DNA of 64,000 nucleotides from Acidaminococcus hominis (GCF_900291475.1 NZ_OLMM01000003.1:235021-299020); one strand, 5' to 3'. Positions 22,435 through 32,199 are shown, counted from the first letter of the stretch. The notes: generated by a model from the sequence alone, not told the origin. Translations and numbers: made by a program.

Positions 22435-25047
22435 TTATTTGGCCAGGGCCCAGTTAGTGCCGGTGGCTACATCGGCCACCAGGGGCACCTGGAGCTTTAC
22501 GGCCTGTTCCATGGTTTCTTTCACCAGCTTGCCCACCTGCTCGGCTTCGTCCTGGGTGACTTCCAGCACCAGTTCATCGTGAACCTGGAGCAGCACCCGG
22601 CTCTTGACGCCGGCTTCCTGGAGCTTCTTTTCCACCTGGAGCATGGCAATCTTGATGATGTCTGCTGCGGTGCCCTGGATGGGGGTATTGATGGCGGTGC
22701 GTTCGGCAAAGCTGCGCTTATTGAAGTTGGAGGCGTGGATGTCCGGCAGGTAGCGCCGGCGGCCGAACAGGGTTTCCACGTAGCCCAGGTCCCGGGCCTT
22801 TTGTTTTTCCCGTTCCATATATTCCTTGACGCCGGTGTAGCGGGCAAAGTAGCTGTCGATGTACTGGGCCGCTTCCGCCCGGGAGACCCCCAGCTGTTTG
22901 GCCAGACCAAAGTCGCTGATGCCGTAGATGATGCCGAAGTTCACGGTTTTGGCCTTGCTGCGCATATAGGGGGTGACTTCCTCCAGGGGCACACCAAAGA
23001 CCTCGGAGGCGGTGCGGGCGTGGACGTCCTGGCCATGACGGAAGGAGTCCAGCAGCAGCTCGTCGCCGGCAATGCTGGCCATGACCCGGAGCTCCACCTG
23101 GGAATAGTCGCAGGACAGCAGCAGGTCGTAGCCTTTGCCGGGGACAAACATGGCCCGCATGCGCTTGCCCACTTCCGTACGGGTGGGAATGTTCTGAAGG
23201 TTGGGTTCCGTGCTGGACAGCCGGCCGGTGACCGTGGCCATCTGGTTAAAGTGGGTGTGGATCCGGCCTGTCACCGGGTTGATCAGGGGATGGAGGCCCA
23301 GCAGGTAGGTGGACAGCAGCTTGGACAGCTGCCGGTATTCAATGAGGGTTTCTATCAGGGGGTGTTCGCCCTGGAGGGCTTCCAGCACGGACACGTCGGT
23401 AGAATACCCGGTTTTGGTCTTTTTAATGATGGGCAGGCCCAATTTTTCAAAGAGGATGACGCCCAGCTGCTTGGTGGAGTTGACGTTGAACTCCTCCCCT
23501 GCCTGGTTCCAGGCCTGCTGCTCCAGGGCAGCCACCCGGCCGGTCATTTCCTTGGTGACTTCTTCCAGCATGGCTTCGTCTATGGCGATGCCCCGGTATT
23601 CCATCAGGGCCAGGTTTTCGGTCAGGGGCAGCTCGATGTCCTGGTACAGCTGGGTCTGGTTCCGGTCCTCCAAAAAGCCCCGGAGGAGGGGCACCAGGGC
23701 TGCCGCGTCCTGGGCGGTGCCGCCGTGCCCATGGGGCAGAAAGGTTTCCGCCAGCCGGGTGAGCTCATAGGAATTTTCCCCGGGTTCGTACAGGTAGGCG
23801 GCCAGTTCCGGGTCGTCTGCCACGCCCAAAAGGTGACTTCCCTGCTCCAGCATATATTTGTACAGTTCCTTGGGATTGGGAATGGCTTTTTTCACCACAG
23901 GGTCTGCCAAAAGTTCCAGGGCAGCGGCCTTGCTGCTGTCCGTAACCTTCCAGACGTACTCCTTGTCCCCCAGAACCAGGTTCAGCTGTTCCAGGGTACG
24001 GTGGGGCAGGTCGCCGGACAGGGCATAGGTCAGGGCCAGTTCTTCGCCGGCCTGACGGATTTGCTGCAGCAGGTCCTGGGCCTCTGCCTGGGTGGTGATT
24101 TCCACCTGGGGCAGGGCCGGGGCAGCAGCTTCCACCTGGGTTCCTGCAGCCTCAGCGGCGGCGTCCCCTTCCTGGCTGCCCAGCACGGGCAGAAAGCGGT
24201 TCCACAGGTTCTTGAACTGGAGTTCCTGCATCAGCTTCCGGCTTTCGGCGGTCATGCCGGTCAGGGCGTAGGCCTTGGGGTCCCGGCTGATTTCCGGCAC
24301 GTCCAGGCAAATGGTGGCCAGATCCTTGGACAGGAGCGCCTGGTCCCGGTAGGTTTTGAGTTTTTCCTGAAGGGACTTGCCTTTGACGTCGGCGGCATGG
24401 TCCAGGACGTTTTCCACGGTCTGGTACTCCGTAACCAGCTTCAGGGCCGTCTTGGGGCCCACCCCCGGCACGCCGGGAATGTTGTCGCTGGTGTCCCCCA
24501 TGAGCCCTTTCAGCTCGATAATCTGCCGGGGCACCAGGCCCTGGTATTCGGCCTTAAAGGCGGCCTCGTCGTAGATGCCCAGGTTGGAGATGCCTTTTTT
24601 GGTAAAGTACACCTGGACATTGTCGCTGATCAGCTGGAATTCGTCCCGGTCCCCGGTGACAATTTTCACCTGCACATCCTTGGGGGCGGAGGCAGCCAGG
24701 GTCCCGATGATGTCGTCGGCTTCGTAGTTGTCCACTTCCAGGGTGGGAATGCCCATGGCCGTTAAAAGGCGAATGGACAGGGGGAACTGCTCTTTCAGTT
24801 CCGGGGGCGTAGCTTTGCGCTGGCCCTTATAGGCTTCGAATTTCTCCGTCCGGAAGGTTTTCCGGGACTTGTCGAAGGCCACGGCCATGTAGGCCGGTTT
24901 CAGCTCCTGGAGGAGTTTCAGCAGCATATTGCACAGGCCGTACACAGCTCCCGTAGGCACCCCGGTGGGGCTGGTCAGGGGAGGCAGGGCGAAAAAGGCT
25001 CTGTGAATCAGACTGCTGCCGTCTATAATCAGGAATGTTTCTTCCAT
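22435..25047 (-). CDS. polA: DNA polymerase I
   Basis: 870 aa. The N-terminal 5'-3' exonuclease (about 1-290, with ADDIIGTLA, GDRDEFQL, GDTSDNIPGVPGVG) is complete. The middle 3'-5' exonuclease-like domain lacks the first DXE motif (LALTYALSGDL where an Asp-X-Glu is expected), so proofreading is probably inactive, as in other Firmicute Pol I. The polymerase domain carries DYSQVELRV, RSKAKTVNFGIIYG and HDELVLEV. Acts in Okazaki processing and repair, matching its operon with mutM. Confidence 0.97.
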   Translation of the reverse strand: MEETFLIIDGSSLIHRAFFALPPLTSPTGVPTGAVYGLCNMLLKLLQELKPAYMAVAFDKSRKTFRTEKFEAYKGQRKATPPELKEQFPLSIRLLTAMGIPTLEVDNYEADDIIGTLAASAPKDVQVKIVTGDRDEFQLISDNVQVYFTKKGISNLGIYDEAAFKAEYQGLVPRQIIELKGLMGDTSDNIPGVPGVGPKTALKLVTEYQTVENVLDHAADVKGKSLQEKLKTYRDQALLSKDLATICLDVPEISRDPKAYALTGMTAESRKLMQELQFKNLWNRFLPVLGSQEGDAAAEAAGTQVEAAAPALPQVEITTQAEAQDLLQQIRQAGEELALTYALSGDLPHRTLEQLNLVLGDKEYVWKVTDSSKAAALELLADPVVKKAIPNPKELYKYMLEQGSHLLGVADDPELAAYLYEPGENSYELTRLAETFLPHGHGGTAQDAAALVPLLRGFLEDRNQTQLYQDIELPLTENLALMEYRGIAIDEAMLEEVTKEMTGRVAALEQQAWNQAGEEFNVNSTKQLGVILFEKLGLPIIKKTKTGYSTDVSVLEALQGEHPLIETLIEYRQLSKLLSTYLLGLHPLINPVTGRIHTHFNQMATVTGRLSSTEPNLQNIPTRTEVGKRMRAMFVPGKGYDLLLSCDYSQVELRVMASIAGDELLLDSFRHGQDVHARTASEVFGVPLEEVTPYMRSKAKTVNFGIIYGISDFGLAKQLGVSRAEAAQYIDSYFARYTGVKEYMEREKQKARDLGYVETLFGRRRYLPDIHASNFNKRSFAERTAINTPIQGTAADIIKIAMLQVEKKLQEAGVKSRVLLQVHDELVLEVTQDEAEQVGKLVKETMEQAVKLQVPLVADVATGTNWALAK

Positions 25048-25395
25048 AGTACACCATCCTTTGCTCAGATACTTCCATTATACGATATCCCCGGACCCCA
25101 TGCAAAAAGCATTTTGTTTGGGGTTGCCAGCTAGTGGCGTTCCTCAGTTTTGCTTATTGTTCCTGCAAAAAATTTTAGCCATTTTTGCGGCTCACTTTCC
25201 CACCAGGAGAAAGCGGAAGGCCGCCAACTAAAAATAACCTGTATTATTTAGTACAAAAATGGTATAATTTATCCATAAAATTTGGTATTCTGTCAGGGAT
25301 TCTTGACGCACCGTGGAGTTGGTGATACCATTTTTATACTGTTTTTTTATTTGCCGCATATTTCAGGTGCAGCAATATCTTAGGAGGTCTTTATT
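25048..25395. promoter_or_regulatory. divergent control region polA / aminotransferase
   Basis: 348 bp without a gene. On the plus strand, TTGACG (25303-25308) with 17-bp spacer and TACCAT, and further upstream a TATAAT within AAATGGTATAATTT, are possible promoters. Arms AAAAATGGTAT (about 25255-25265) and ATACCATTTTT (about 25327-25337) form an 11-bp inverted repeat around the first promoter. AGGAGG precedes the aminotransferase ATG. Confidence 0.45.
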
Positions 25396-26589
25396 ATGGA
25401 GTACAAGTTTGCCAAGCGGATGGATTCCATGCAAGCATCCGCAGTAAGAGAAATCTTAAAAGTAACCCAGCGTCCGGAAGTGATTTCCTTCGCTGGCGGT
25501 CTGCCTGCCCCAGAGCTGTTCCCGGTAGACGAAATTGCCAAGGTTTGCGCTGAAGTCTGTAAGGACGAAGGCCGCAAGGTGCTGCAATACGCTACCACCG
25601 AAGGCAATCCTGGCCTGCGCCAAAAGATTGCTGACCGCACCAACAGAAAGTACAAATCCAATCTGAAGGCTGAAAACATCCTGATCACCACCGGTTCCCA
25701 GCAAAACCTGGATCTGGCCGGCAAGATTTTCTTTGATGAGGGCGATGTTGTGCTGATGGAAAGCCCCACCTATCTGGCTGCCATCAATGCGTTCAAGGCT
25801 TACGGCCCGGAATTCAAAGAAGTTCCTACCGATGAAAAAGGGATGATTCCTGAAGAACTGGAAAAGATTTTGGCTTCCACCCCTAAGATTAAGCTGATTT
25901 ATGTCATTCCCGACTTCCAGAACCCGACCGGCATTTGCTGGACCCTGGAACGCCGCAAGGCATTTATGGACCTGATCAATAAATATGAAGTTCCTGTACT
26001 GGAAGACAACCCCTACGGCGAACTACGCTACGATGGCGAAACCCTGCCGTCCCTGATGAGCATGGACACCAAAGGCCTGGTCATGGGCATGGGCACGTTC
26101 TCCAAGACCTTCTGCCCCGGCCTGAGAATTGGCTGGCTGGCTGCCAACACCACCCTGCTGGCTGAATTTGTGAAGGTAAAGCAAAGCGCCGACCTGCACA
26201 CCTCCGCTTTTGACCAAGCCATCATCGACCGCTACATGGACGAATACAGCCTGGACGAACACGTCAAGGAAATCAACGCCTTGTACAAGCATCGCCGTGA
26301 CCTGCTGATCAAGACCATGGAAGAAACCTTCAAGGACGGCACCACCTGGACCCATCCCGATGGCGGCCTGTTCCTGTGGCTGACCTTCCCGGAAGGCGTC
26401 AGCGCCCGGAAAGTCTTCGACAAATGCATCGAAAAGAATGTGGCCGGCGTGCTGGGTGAATTCTTCTACCCCAACGGCCATAACGACCATCATATGCGCA
26501 TCAACTATTCCAATATGCCTGACGACAGAATCGTGGAAGGCATCCACAGAATGGCTGCTGCCCTGCAGGAAGTTAAAGAAGGAAAATAA
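25396..26589 (+). CDS. PLP-dependent aminotransferase, 2-aminoadipate/aromatic type (fold I)
   Basis: 397 aa. Family signs: VISFAGGLPAPELFP near the start, LQYATTEGNPGLRQ, TTGSQQNLDLAGKIF, IPDFQNPTGICW, and the PLP Lys in GTFSKTFCPGLRIGWL near 235. The last motif and DNPYGELRY are typical of the MocR-type aminotransferase domain without the HTH, often called 2-aminoadipate transaminase. True substrate may be a branched-chain or aromatic amino acid. AGGAGG upstream of ATG. Single-gene unit closed by a terminator. Confidence 0.88.
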   Translation: MEYKFAKRMDSMQASAVREILKVTQRPEVISFAGGLPAPELFPVDEIAKVCAEVCKDEGRKVLQYATTEGNPGLRQKIADRTNRKYKSNLKAENILITTGSQQNLDLAGKIFFDEGDVVLMESPTYLAAINAFKAYGPEFKEVPTDEKGMIPEELEKILASTPKIKLIYVIPDFQNPTGICWTLERRKAFMDLINKYEVPVLEDNPYGELRYDGETLPSLMSMDTKGLVMGMGTFSKTFCPGLRIGWLAANTTLLAEFVKVKQSADLHTSAFDQAIIDRYMDEYSLDEHVKEINALYKHRRDLLIKTMEETFKDGTTWTHPDGGLFLWLTFPEGVSARKVFDKCIEKNVAGVLGEFFYPNGHNDHHMRINYSNMPDDRIVEGIHRMAAALQEVKEGK

Positions 26590-26620
26590 ACTCTGCGGTT
26601 GAAAGAGCTGTGAAAAAAAA

Positions 26621-26657
26621 GCTTGCGAACAAATTTGCGTTCGCAAGCCTTTTTTTA
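26621..26657 (+). terminator. terminator of the aminotransferase gene
   Basis: Stem GCTTGCGAAC / GTTCGCAAGC, then CTTTTTTT; A-rich on the other side, so it may work both ways. Confidence 0.9.
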
Positions 26658-26686
26658 TTGTTCGTTATAGCCGTTATCTACACCTC

Positions 26687-27262
26687 AAAACTTCCTCCGA
26701 GACCCTGCGGGCCCCACCTCCTTAGCGGTTCGCGGCTCGCTGCTCAGCTGCGTCCTACGGACTTGCTTTGCAGGCCGCTATCGCATGGGCCTTATTAACC
26801 AAACATCCTTTGGAAGGATTTGGGGATGTTTGGATGCGGCCGCAACGCTTTACGGTCGCATCCAAATGTCAATGCTGTTTTTCAAGGACATTTGGAATAT
26901 GCGACCTATGTGATAGCCGTCCGTGAGCCGAACCCGTAGGGTGAAGGAGAACGGAGCACGGCGAACCACTCAGGAAGCGTTCATATCCACTACTGGCCAT
27001 GTGATAAAAAGGTATATTGCAATCATCTACGTACTATAATTTCTTTTCCTATACCCGTTTAGCACATGGCTCTATGGGCCTAAGACTGGCCCCTTCAAAC
27101 GTTGCGCTCACATCCAAGAGCAAATCAGTTAGTCAAAAGGCTCTTGGTTCATGTGAGCCATGTGATAGCAGCCCAAGAAGCGAGCTCGGAGAGCAAAGCT
27201 GATTGGAGCGCTGCGAACCACTGGAGGGGCTGGCAGCCTGCAAGGCTGACTGAGGAAGTTCA
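26687..27262 (+). repeat. structured repeat element RE4 (longest copy)
   Basis: Starts AAAACTTCCTCCG, has GTTCGCGGCTCGC, hairpin GTCC-TAC-GGAC, long hairpin P at 26772-26847 (inner stem CCAAACATCC / GGATGTTTGG). An inverse P follows at 26852-26918 (CCAAATGTC / GACATTTGG). Next come GGCGAACCACTCAGGAAGCG, ACCCGTTTAGCACATGG and a second inverse P at 27103-27173 (CCAAGAGC / GCTCTTGG). It ends GGCAGCCTGCAAGGCTGACTGAGGAAGTT, itself a hairpin. No gene lies between 26660 and 27333. Confidence 0.8.
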
Positions 27263-27333
27263 AATTAGGCCGCAAACAGCCCGCGGCTTATCCTACGGGC
27301 TTACTTTGCCAGCAGGTGTACAAACTTTGGTTC

Positions 27334-28866
27334 CTACTCTTTCCAACAGGGTGTCTCAAGGCCCAGGACTTTCTGGCTGTCAAAGGGTGCCTTGGGGTCC
27401 CGGTCCTTGCGGACGTAGTCCTGGCAGGCGGCCTGGACCAGGGCAAAGCCTTTGTGCAGCAGCGGCACGTTGCAGTACACCATAAGGATATTGGCCAGGT
27501 CGGAGAAGGCCCACAGGTTCCCCAGGTCGTAGCCGGCGATGTTGACCAAGATGCCAAAGGCGGCTACCAAAAGGCACAGGCCCCGGACGGCATTGGTCAG
27601 GGTCTGGCTGCTCCCCAGCCGGGCGGCGGCGATTTCGGAAAAGGACACCATGCCGATGAGGCAGGTGTAGGCAAACAGGCAGAAGCACAGGGTCAGCGCC
27701 AGGGTCACGGCCAGGTTCAGGCTGGTACCCGGGGTGAGTTCCGCCACGGAAATCAGATACTTGGGAAGTTTCCCCGCTTCCGTCCAGGCTGCCGGGTCCT
27801 TGGTCCACACATGGGCCATGACGATGATAAAGCCGGTCATGGTGCAGATGATATGGGTGTCCAGCATGACCCCGGCCGCAGCCAGCAGGCCCTGTTCACA
27901 GGGGTGGTTGTCATCAGCGGAAGCGGCGGACATGGTGATGGTGCCCTGGCCGGCTTCGTTGGACATGAGGCCCCGCTTCACGCCCTGGACCAGCACGGTG
28001 CCAAAGACGCCCCCAAAGAAGGCATCAGGCCGAAAGGCGCCCCGGAACACTTCCTGGAAGAAAAAGGGCACGGATTGGACATTGGCGAAGATCAGCAGCA
28101 GCACGGTGCCCACGTACACCACGGCCATCACCGGCACCATTTTATTGGTAGCCCGGGTGACCTTCTGGATGCCCCCAAAGGCCAGTACTCCGGTAAAGAC
28201 CAGCACCACCAGGGCGGCGGCGTAGTAGAAGAAAGAATTGGTAGGAATGGTGCTGCCGGTGACCATTTCGGCGATGGCTCCCAGGGAGGACACCACGTTG
28301 AAGCCTTGGGCGGGCAGGCAGCCCAGGGCATAGAAGATGTACAGGCAGGAGAGCAAAATCCCCGCCAGCTTTTTGCCTCCTAGCAGTTCCCGACCGTAGA
28401 AGGGCAGACCCCCTACAAACTCCCCGCCCCGGCGTTCCTTAAACAGCTGGGCCAGGGTGGCTTCCACAAAGGCGGTGGCCATGCCAAAGAAGCCGGAAAC
28501 CCACATCCAAAACAGGGCCCCGGGACCGCCTACGGCAATAGCCCCGGTAACGCCCAAGATGTTCCCCGGCCCCACCCGCATGGCGGAGCTCAGGAGAAAG
28601 GCCGCCAGGGGCGAAATCCCCGTGCGGACCTGCTGCCGCCGAGCCAGGAGCCGAATGCCCCGCCCCAACTGGGTCACCTGGACAAAGCCCAAGCGTAGGG
28701 TGAAATACACCCCGGAGCCCACCAGCACCAAGATGGCCAGAGAAAAGCTGCCTAAAAGGGGCAGACTTTTGTACCAGCCGAACATAGTAGGAAAATCCCA
28801 AAAGAAATCCGATAACGGCCCTACAAAGTGCAGAACCGAATTGACCCAGGCAAAAAGCCCTTCCAT
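27334..28866 (-). CDS. sodium:alanine/glycine symporter (AGCS family)
   Basis: About 510 aa, 10-11 membrane helices. Family motifs: AFLLSSAMRVGPGNILGVTGAIAVGGPGALFWMWVSGFFGMATAFVEATLAQLFKER-like region split across helices 2-4, and GLMSNEAGQGTI in the middle. It imports alanine or glycine with Na+ (or H+). ATG 28866 has GGGAG 9 nt upstream; a Met three codons upstream sits too close to it. Monocistronic, flanked by repeats. Confidence 0.93.
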   Translation of the reverse strand: MEGLFAWVNSVLHFVGPLSDFFWDFPTMFGWYKSLPLLGSFSLAILVLVGSGVYFTLRLGFVQVTQLGRGIRLLARRQQVRTGISPLAAFLLSSAMRVGPGNILGVTGAIAVGGPGALFWMWVSGFFGMATAFVEATLAQLFKERRGGEFVGGLPFYGRELLGGKKLAGILLSCLYIFYALGCLPAQGFNVVSSLGAIAEMVTGSTIPTNSFFYYAAALVVLVFTGVLAFGGIQKVTRATNKMVPVMAVVYVGTVLLLIFANVQSVPFFFQEVFRGAFRPDAFFGGVFGTVLVQGVKRGLMSNEAGQGTITMSAASADDNHPCEQGLLAAAGVMLDTHIICTMTGFIIVMAHVWTKDPAAWTEAGKLPKYLISVAELTPGTSLNLAVTLALTLCFCLFAYTCLIGMVSFSEIAAARLGSSQTLTNAVRGLCLLVAAFGILVNIAGYDLGNLWAFSDLANILMVYCNVPLLHKGFALVQAACQDYVRKDRDPKAPFDSQKVLGLETPCWKE

Positions 28867-28875
28867 GTCCACCAT

Positions 28876-29639
28876 CTCCCTTGTTATTTTGTAAAATAAT
28901 TTTCTGAATAATTACTCTTCTACTATAGCACATTCTTCCAGCCAGATACATGGCTGGAGCTATTTTCTTTTTTCCCCGCTCTACTTTGTACAATTGATGT
29001 AATTCTTGCCTTTTTAACTGAGTTTTCATTTTTTTGCTGGGATGCTTCCTAAAACGCTAAAACATATTACGAACCTATAATGCCTACGGCATTTTCAAAG
29101 AAGCTTTTATTGCGGAAACTAATCTTATAGATTATAAAAGGAGTAAAGAGGAATGAGAGACTGTAGATGATGAGAATAAGGAAATGGCCTACACTTCTCA
29201 CAGATCATTTAGCTGATAATCAATTGATTTAGCGTTAAAAAGAGAGGCTGAAGAATAAGAAACAATAGCTGAGGGGCACAAGGAAATGGCCTATACTTTT
29301 CACTGGTCATTTTGCTGATAAGCGTTTGGTTAAGTGTAAAAAGGGTATGATGAGGAATAAGAGACGGTAGATGATGGAAATAAGGAAATGGCCTACACTT
29401 TTCTGCGAAAAGTGTAGAGGTGTTTTTGGGAATATATGGCCCGCGGGAGCGGGCGGAAACCCCATCCTTGCCCCGCTTTATGATTGGGGCGGAACGGAAA
29501 GAGTTTATAATTGAAGGCGGATTGGGCCTACACTACCATGGTCCTTGCACTAGCCCATTGCAAGGAACGGAAACAATGGAAACACGCCTACAAGGCCCCC
29601 TGTTATCCCAGGGGCCTTGTATCATTTCATCTCTATACA
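28876..29639. other. intergenic region with degenerate tandem repeat
   Basis: No gene. AT-rich DNA at 28900-29150. Then a degenerate tandem repeat of about 105 bp: AAGGAAATGGCCTAYACTT occurs near 29178, 29280 and 29382, each followed by a TTCNC..GTC/GAT stretch and preceded by GAGGAATRAGAGAC or AAGAATAAGAAAC. The third unit ends in the CTACACTTTTC hairpin (29393-29417), shared with 4261. GCGGGAGCGGGC and TGGTCCTTGCACTAG follow, the latter resembling 5080-5100. Confidence 0.65.
29393..29417 (+). repeat. CTACACTTTTC hairpin (copy 2)
   Basis: Same 11-bp stem and TGC loop as at 4261-4285, followed by AGGTGTTTTT and a CCCGC..GCGGG hairpin in both places. Confidence 0.7.
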
Positions 29640-29668
29640 AAAAATGGCACTGCTCTACGCAGTGCCAA
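29640..29668 (-). terminator. terminator downstream of the DAPG-hydrolase-like gene
   Basis: Stem GGCACTGC / GCAGTGCC (29646-29666), T run on the minus strand (and A run on plus). About 95 bp past the stop at 29764. Confidence 0.75.
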
Positions 29669-29763
29669 AAAACTGGAAAACATGTTGCAGGTGTTTTCCT
29701 ATCTTGTTATAGCTGCCGCCTTACGCAGCCGTTTAGCCTTTTCCTCCGCTCCCCCAGCTGTCC

Positions 29764-30663
29764 TTATTTCCCGAACTCCGCGTACAGGGCAGGCAGGATC
29801 TGGGACAGGCGGGTAAACTCGATCATATCGTGCATGGACATGGCAAAAGCGCCTTGAAGCAGTACTTCCTCCGGGACTGCCGGGGCCTGTTTGAGGGCTG
29901 CTTCCACTTGCTGGGCGAGTCCCGTCAGCTTTGTCATGCCCCTGTGGGTCCCCAGCCAGTAGTGGGAAATCAGTTCCAGGCCGCCGGGGACTTCCCGGCC
30001 CAGGTGGAACATCATGCCGGAGGGCACGCCGGGGCTCTGGGGCAGATCGGACCAGCCGCTGGCGCTAAAGCCATAGCCGCCCTGCTGCCAGGTTTCCTGG
30101 GTAAGTCCCAGGGCAAAGGGATCCCGGAAATGGATAGTCACATTCAGGAGCTGGTCGCCGGTGAGCTCCACCACCTGGTTGGGATTTTCCGGGTCATAGA
30201 GCTTTTCGGCGTAGGTTTTGGCTGGGTCTTCCAGCCGTTCTGGATAGGGCACCCGGTTCCGGACATGGGCATAGGGGGACCAAAGAGCGTAGCGCTCGTC
30301 ATGCCCCATATGCCAGGCAAACCACCATTCCAGCATCTGGGCAGTGGCCCCGGGGAAAAAGTGCCGGCTGAAGGAGCAGATGATCCGGCCACTTTCAGCA
30401 TTTCCCAAAAGCCCGTACCCGGCCACCGGCAGGTTGTAGGGCTGCTGGAACAAGCGGTTCAGTTCTTCCCTAGTAGGCGCAAACAGGGCTTTTTCCGGCA
30501 GGGGTGCCCATTTCAGGGCTTCCACCATAGCCACAGGGACTTCCAGAGTGTCGGCCAGGTATTTTTCGTAGGGGGTACCGGCCACCAGTGCCCGGTTCTT
30601 TTGGTGCTGGGCCACATATTCCGGTGGATACCAGGTCAGCAGGGTATTTTTTTCAGCGTTCAT
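29764..30663 (-). CDS. DAPG hydrolase (PhiG)-domain family protein
   Basis: 299 aa, no signal peptide. The mid-part TAQMLEWWFAWHMGHDERYALWSPYAHV matches the pattern of the DAPG-hydrolase/PhiG family (ligand-binding helix-grip fold, C-C bond hydrolases acting on acylated phloroglucinols), with the zinc-site His/Glu candidates in WHMGHDERY and SPYAH. The C-terminal LISHYWLGTHRGM adds His residues. The actual substrate in a gut anaerobe is unknown. ATG 30663 has AAGGA 7 nt upstream. Lies between two terminators, so it is monocistronic. Confidence 0.65.
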   Translation of the reverse strand: MNAEKNTLLTWYPPEYVAQHQKNRALVAGTPYEKYLADTLEVPVAMVEALKWAPLPEKALFAPTREELNRLFQQPYNLPVAGYGLLGNAESGRIICSFSRHFFPGATAQMLEWWFAWHMGHDERYALWSPYAHVRNRVPYPERLEDPAKTYAEKLYDPENPNQVVELTGDQLLNVTIHFRDPFALGLTQETWQQGGYGFSASGWSDLPQSPGVPSGMMFHLGREVPGGLELISHYWLGTHRGMTKLTGLAQQVEAALKQAPAVPEEVLLQGAFAMSMHDMIEFTRLSQILPALYAEFGK

Positions 30664-30714
30664 ACAAATTCCTTCTTTCTTCAGGCAGGTTCCGGCAATT
30701 TCCGGGTACCTGCC

Positions 30715-30751
30715 AAAAAAATACCCCTCCGCTAGGAGAGGTACTTTTTTG
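30715..30751 (-). terminator. terminator of the arg operon
   Basis: ACCNCTCC / GGAGNGGT stem with a GCTA loop, A run on one side and T run on the other (bidirectional). A second weaker stem CGAAACT / AGTTTCG lies at 30764-30785, directly past argH. Confidence 0.8.
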
Positions 30752-30786
30752 TTATGACTGCGAAACTTCTCACAGGGAGTTTCGTC

Positions 30787-32199
30787 TTATAACCGTTCTT
30801 GCAGTTCTGCCAAAATGGCTTTCTGTTTTTCCAAAGCTTCCTTGCCCAGGGCGATTTGCTTGGCATTTTCACTGGGGGCAGGGCCGCCGTAGGAGGTCCG
30901 GGCTGCTACGCAGTTTTCGGGCTTCAGGCATTCCAGCAGGTCTTCTTCAAACAGGGGGCACATAGCTTTGTATTCTTCCATAGTCAGCTGGCCCAGATAT
31001 TTGTGCTCGGCAATGGCTTTGGCCACGGCCTTGCCCACCACTTCATGGGCTTTGCGGAAGGGCATGCCCTTGCGCACCAGGTAGTCGGCCAGGTCGGTGG
31101 CGTTGGAGTAGTCCAGATGGACGGCTTCGGCCATGCGTTTTTCGTTGACGGTCATGGTCAGGATCATATCCCGGTAGACGGTCAGGGAGAACTTCACGGT
31201 ATCCACCGTATCGAAGAAGCCTTCCTTGTCTTCCTGGAGGTCCTTGTTGTACGCCAGGGGCAGGCCTTTCACGGTGGTGAGCAGTGCCATCAGGCTGCCA
31301 AACACCCGGCCGGTTTTGCCTCTCACCAGCTCGGAGATGTCCGGATTCTTTTTCTGGGGCATCATGGAGGAACCGGTGGCGAAGGCATCGTCCAGCTCGA
31401 TAAAACCGAACTCCGTGGAGGACCACAGGCACATTTCTTCACTGAGCCGGGACAAGTGCAGCATCAGGACGGAAGCAAAGGACAGGAAGTCCAGTACGTA
31501 GTCCCGGTCGCTGACGGCGTCCATGCTGTTGCCGTACACCTGGGAAAAATGCAGTTCCTTGGCCACCTGGAAGCGGTCAATGGGCAGGGTGGTGCCGGCT
31601 ACGGCACCTGCGCCCAGGGGCATGATGTCGGCGTCTTCCCACACCCCATGGAGGCGGCGGAAATCCCGGCGCAGCATATTAAAGTACGCCAGCAGATGGT
31701 GTCCAAAGGTAATGGGCTGCGCTCTCTGGAGATGGGTATAGCCGGGCATCAGGGTCTTCAGGTGCTTTTCCGCCATGGTCAGCAGGGCTTCCTCAAAGCG
31801 GATCAGCAGGTCAATGACCTCGGTGACTTCCCGTTTCATGTACATATGCATATCCAGTGCCACCTGGTCGTTGCGGCTCCGGGCTGTATGCAGGCGCGCA
31901 CCGGCGTCCCCGATTTTTTCCGTCAGGGCGGCTTCCACGTTCATGTGGATGTCTTCCAGCTCGGTCTGGAACTGGAAGGTGCCGGCTTCGATTTCGGCCA
32001 GGATTTCCTTCAGGCCCTTTTCAATCTGGGCCACGTCTTCCTGGCTGATGATTCCGGTATTGCCCAGCATATGTGCATGGGCAATGCTTCCCCGGATATC
32101 TTCCTTGTACAGCCGCTGGTCGTATTCAATGGAGGCGTTGAACGCATCCACCAGGGCATTGGTATCTTTACTGAATCGTCCACCCCAAAGCTTCGCCAT
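30787..32199 (-). CDS. argH: argininosuccinate lyase
   Basis: 470 aa, splits argininosuccinate into arginine and fumarate. The signature SSMMPQKKNPD lies near 280; the N-terminal KLWGGRFSKDTNALVDAFNASIEYD and TARSRNDQVALD (near 110) fit the fumarase superfamily. Its ATG overlaps the argG stop by one base (TAATG). Last gene of argB-D-F-G-H. Confidence 0.98.
   Translation of the reverse strand: MAKLWGGRFSKDTNALVDAFNASIEYDQRLYKEDIRGSIAHAHMLGNTGIISQEDVAQIEKGLKEILAEIEAGTFQFQTELEDIHMNVEAALTEKIGDAGARLHTARSRNDQVALDMHMYMKREVTEVIDLLIRFEEALLTMAEKHLKTLMPGYTHLQRAQPITFGHHLLAYFNMLRRDFRRLHGVWEDADIMPLGAGAVAGTTLPIDRFQVAKELHFSQVYGNSMDAVSDRDYVLDFLSFASVLMLHLSRLSEEMCLWSSTEFGFIELDDAFATGSSMMPQKKNPDISELVRGKTGRVFGSLMALLTTVKGLPLAYNKDLQEDKEGFFDTVDTVKFSLTVYRDMILTMTVNEKRMAEAVHLDYSNATDLADYLVRKGMPFRKAHEVVGKAVAKAIAEHKYLGQLTMEEYKAMCPLFEEDLLECLKPENCVAARTSYGGPAPSENAKQIALGKEALEKQKAILAELQERL

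Noticed and set aside
24000-24200. active proofreading domain in polA
   Set aside because: The expected first Asp-X-Glu motif is absent, so the domain is taken as a non-catalytic remnant.
22579-24765. long open frame opposite polA (728 codons)
   Set aside because: It is the antisense shadow of a GC-rich gene, with no ribosome binding site and no recognisable domain.
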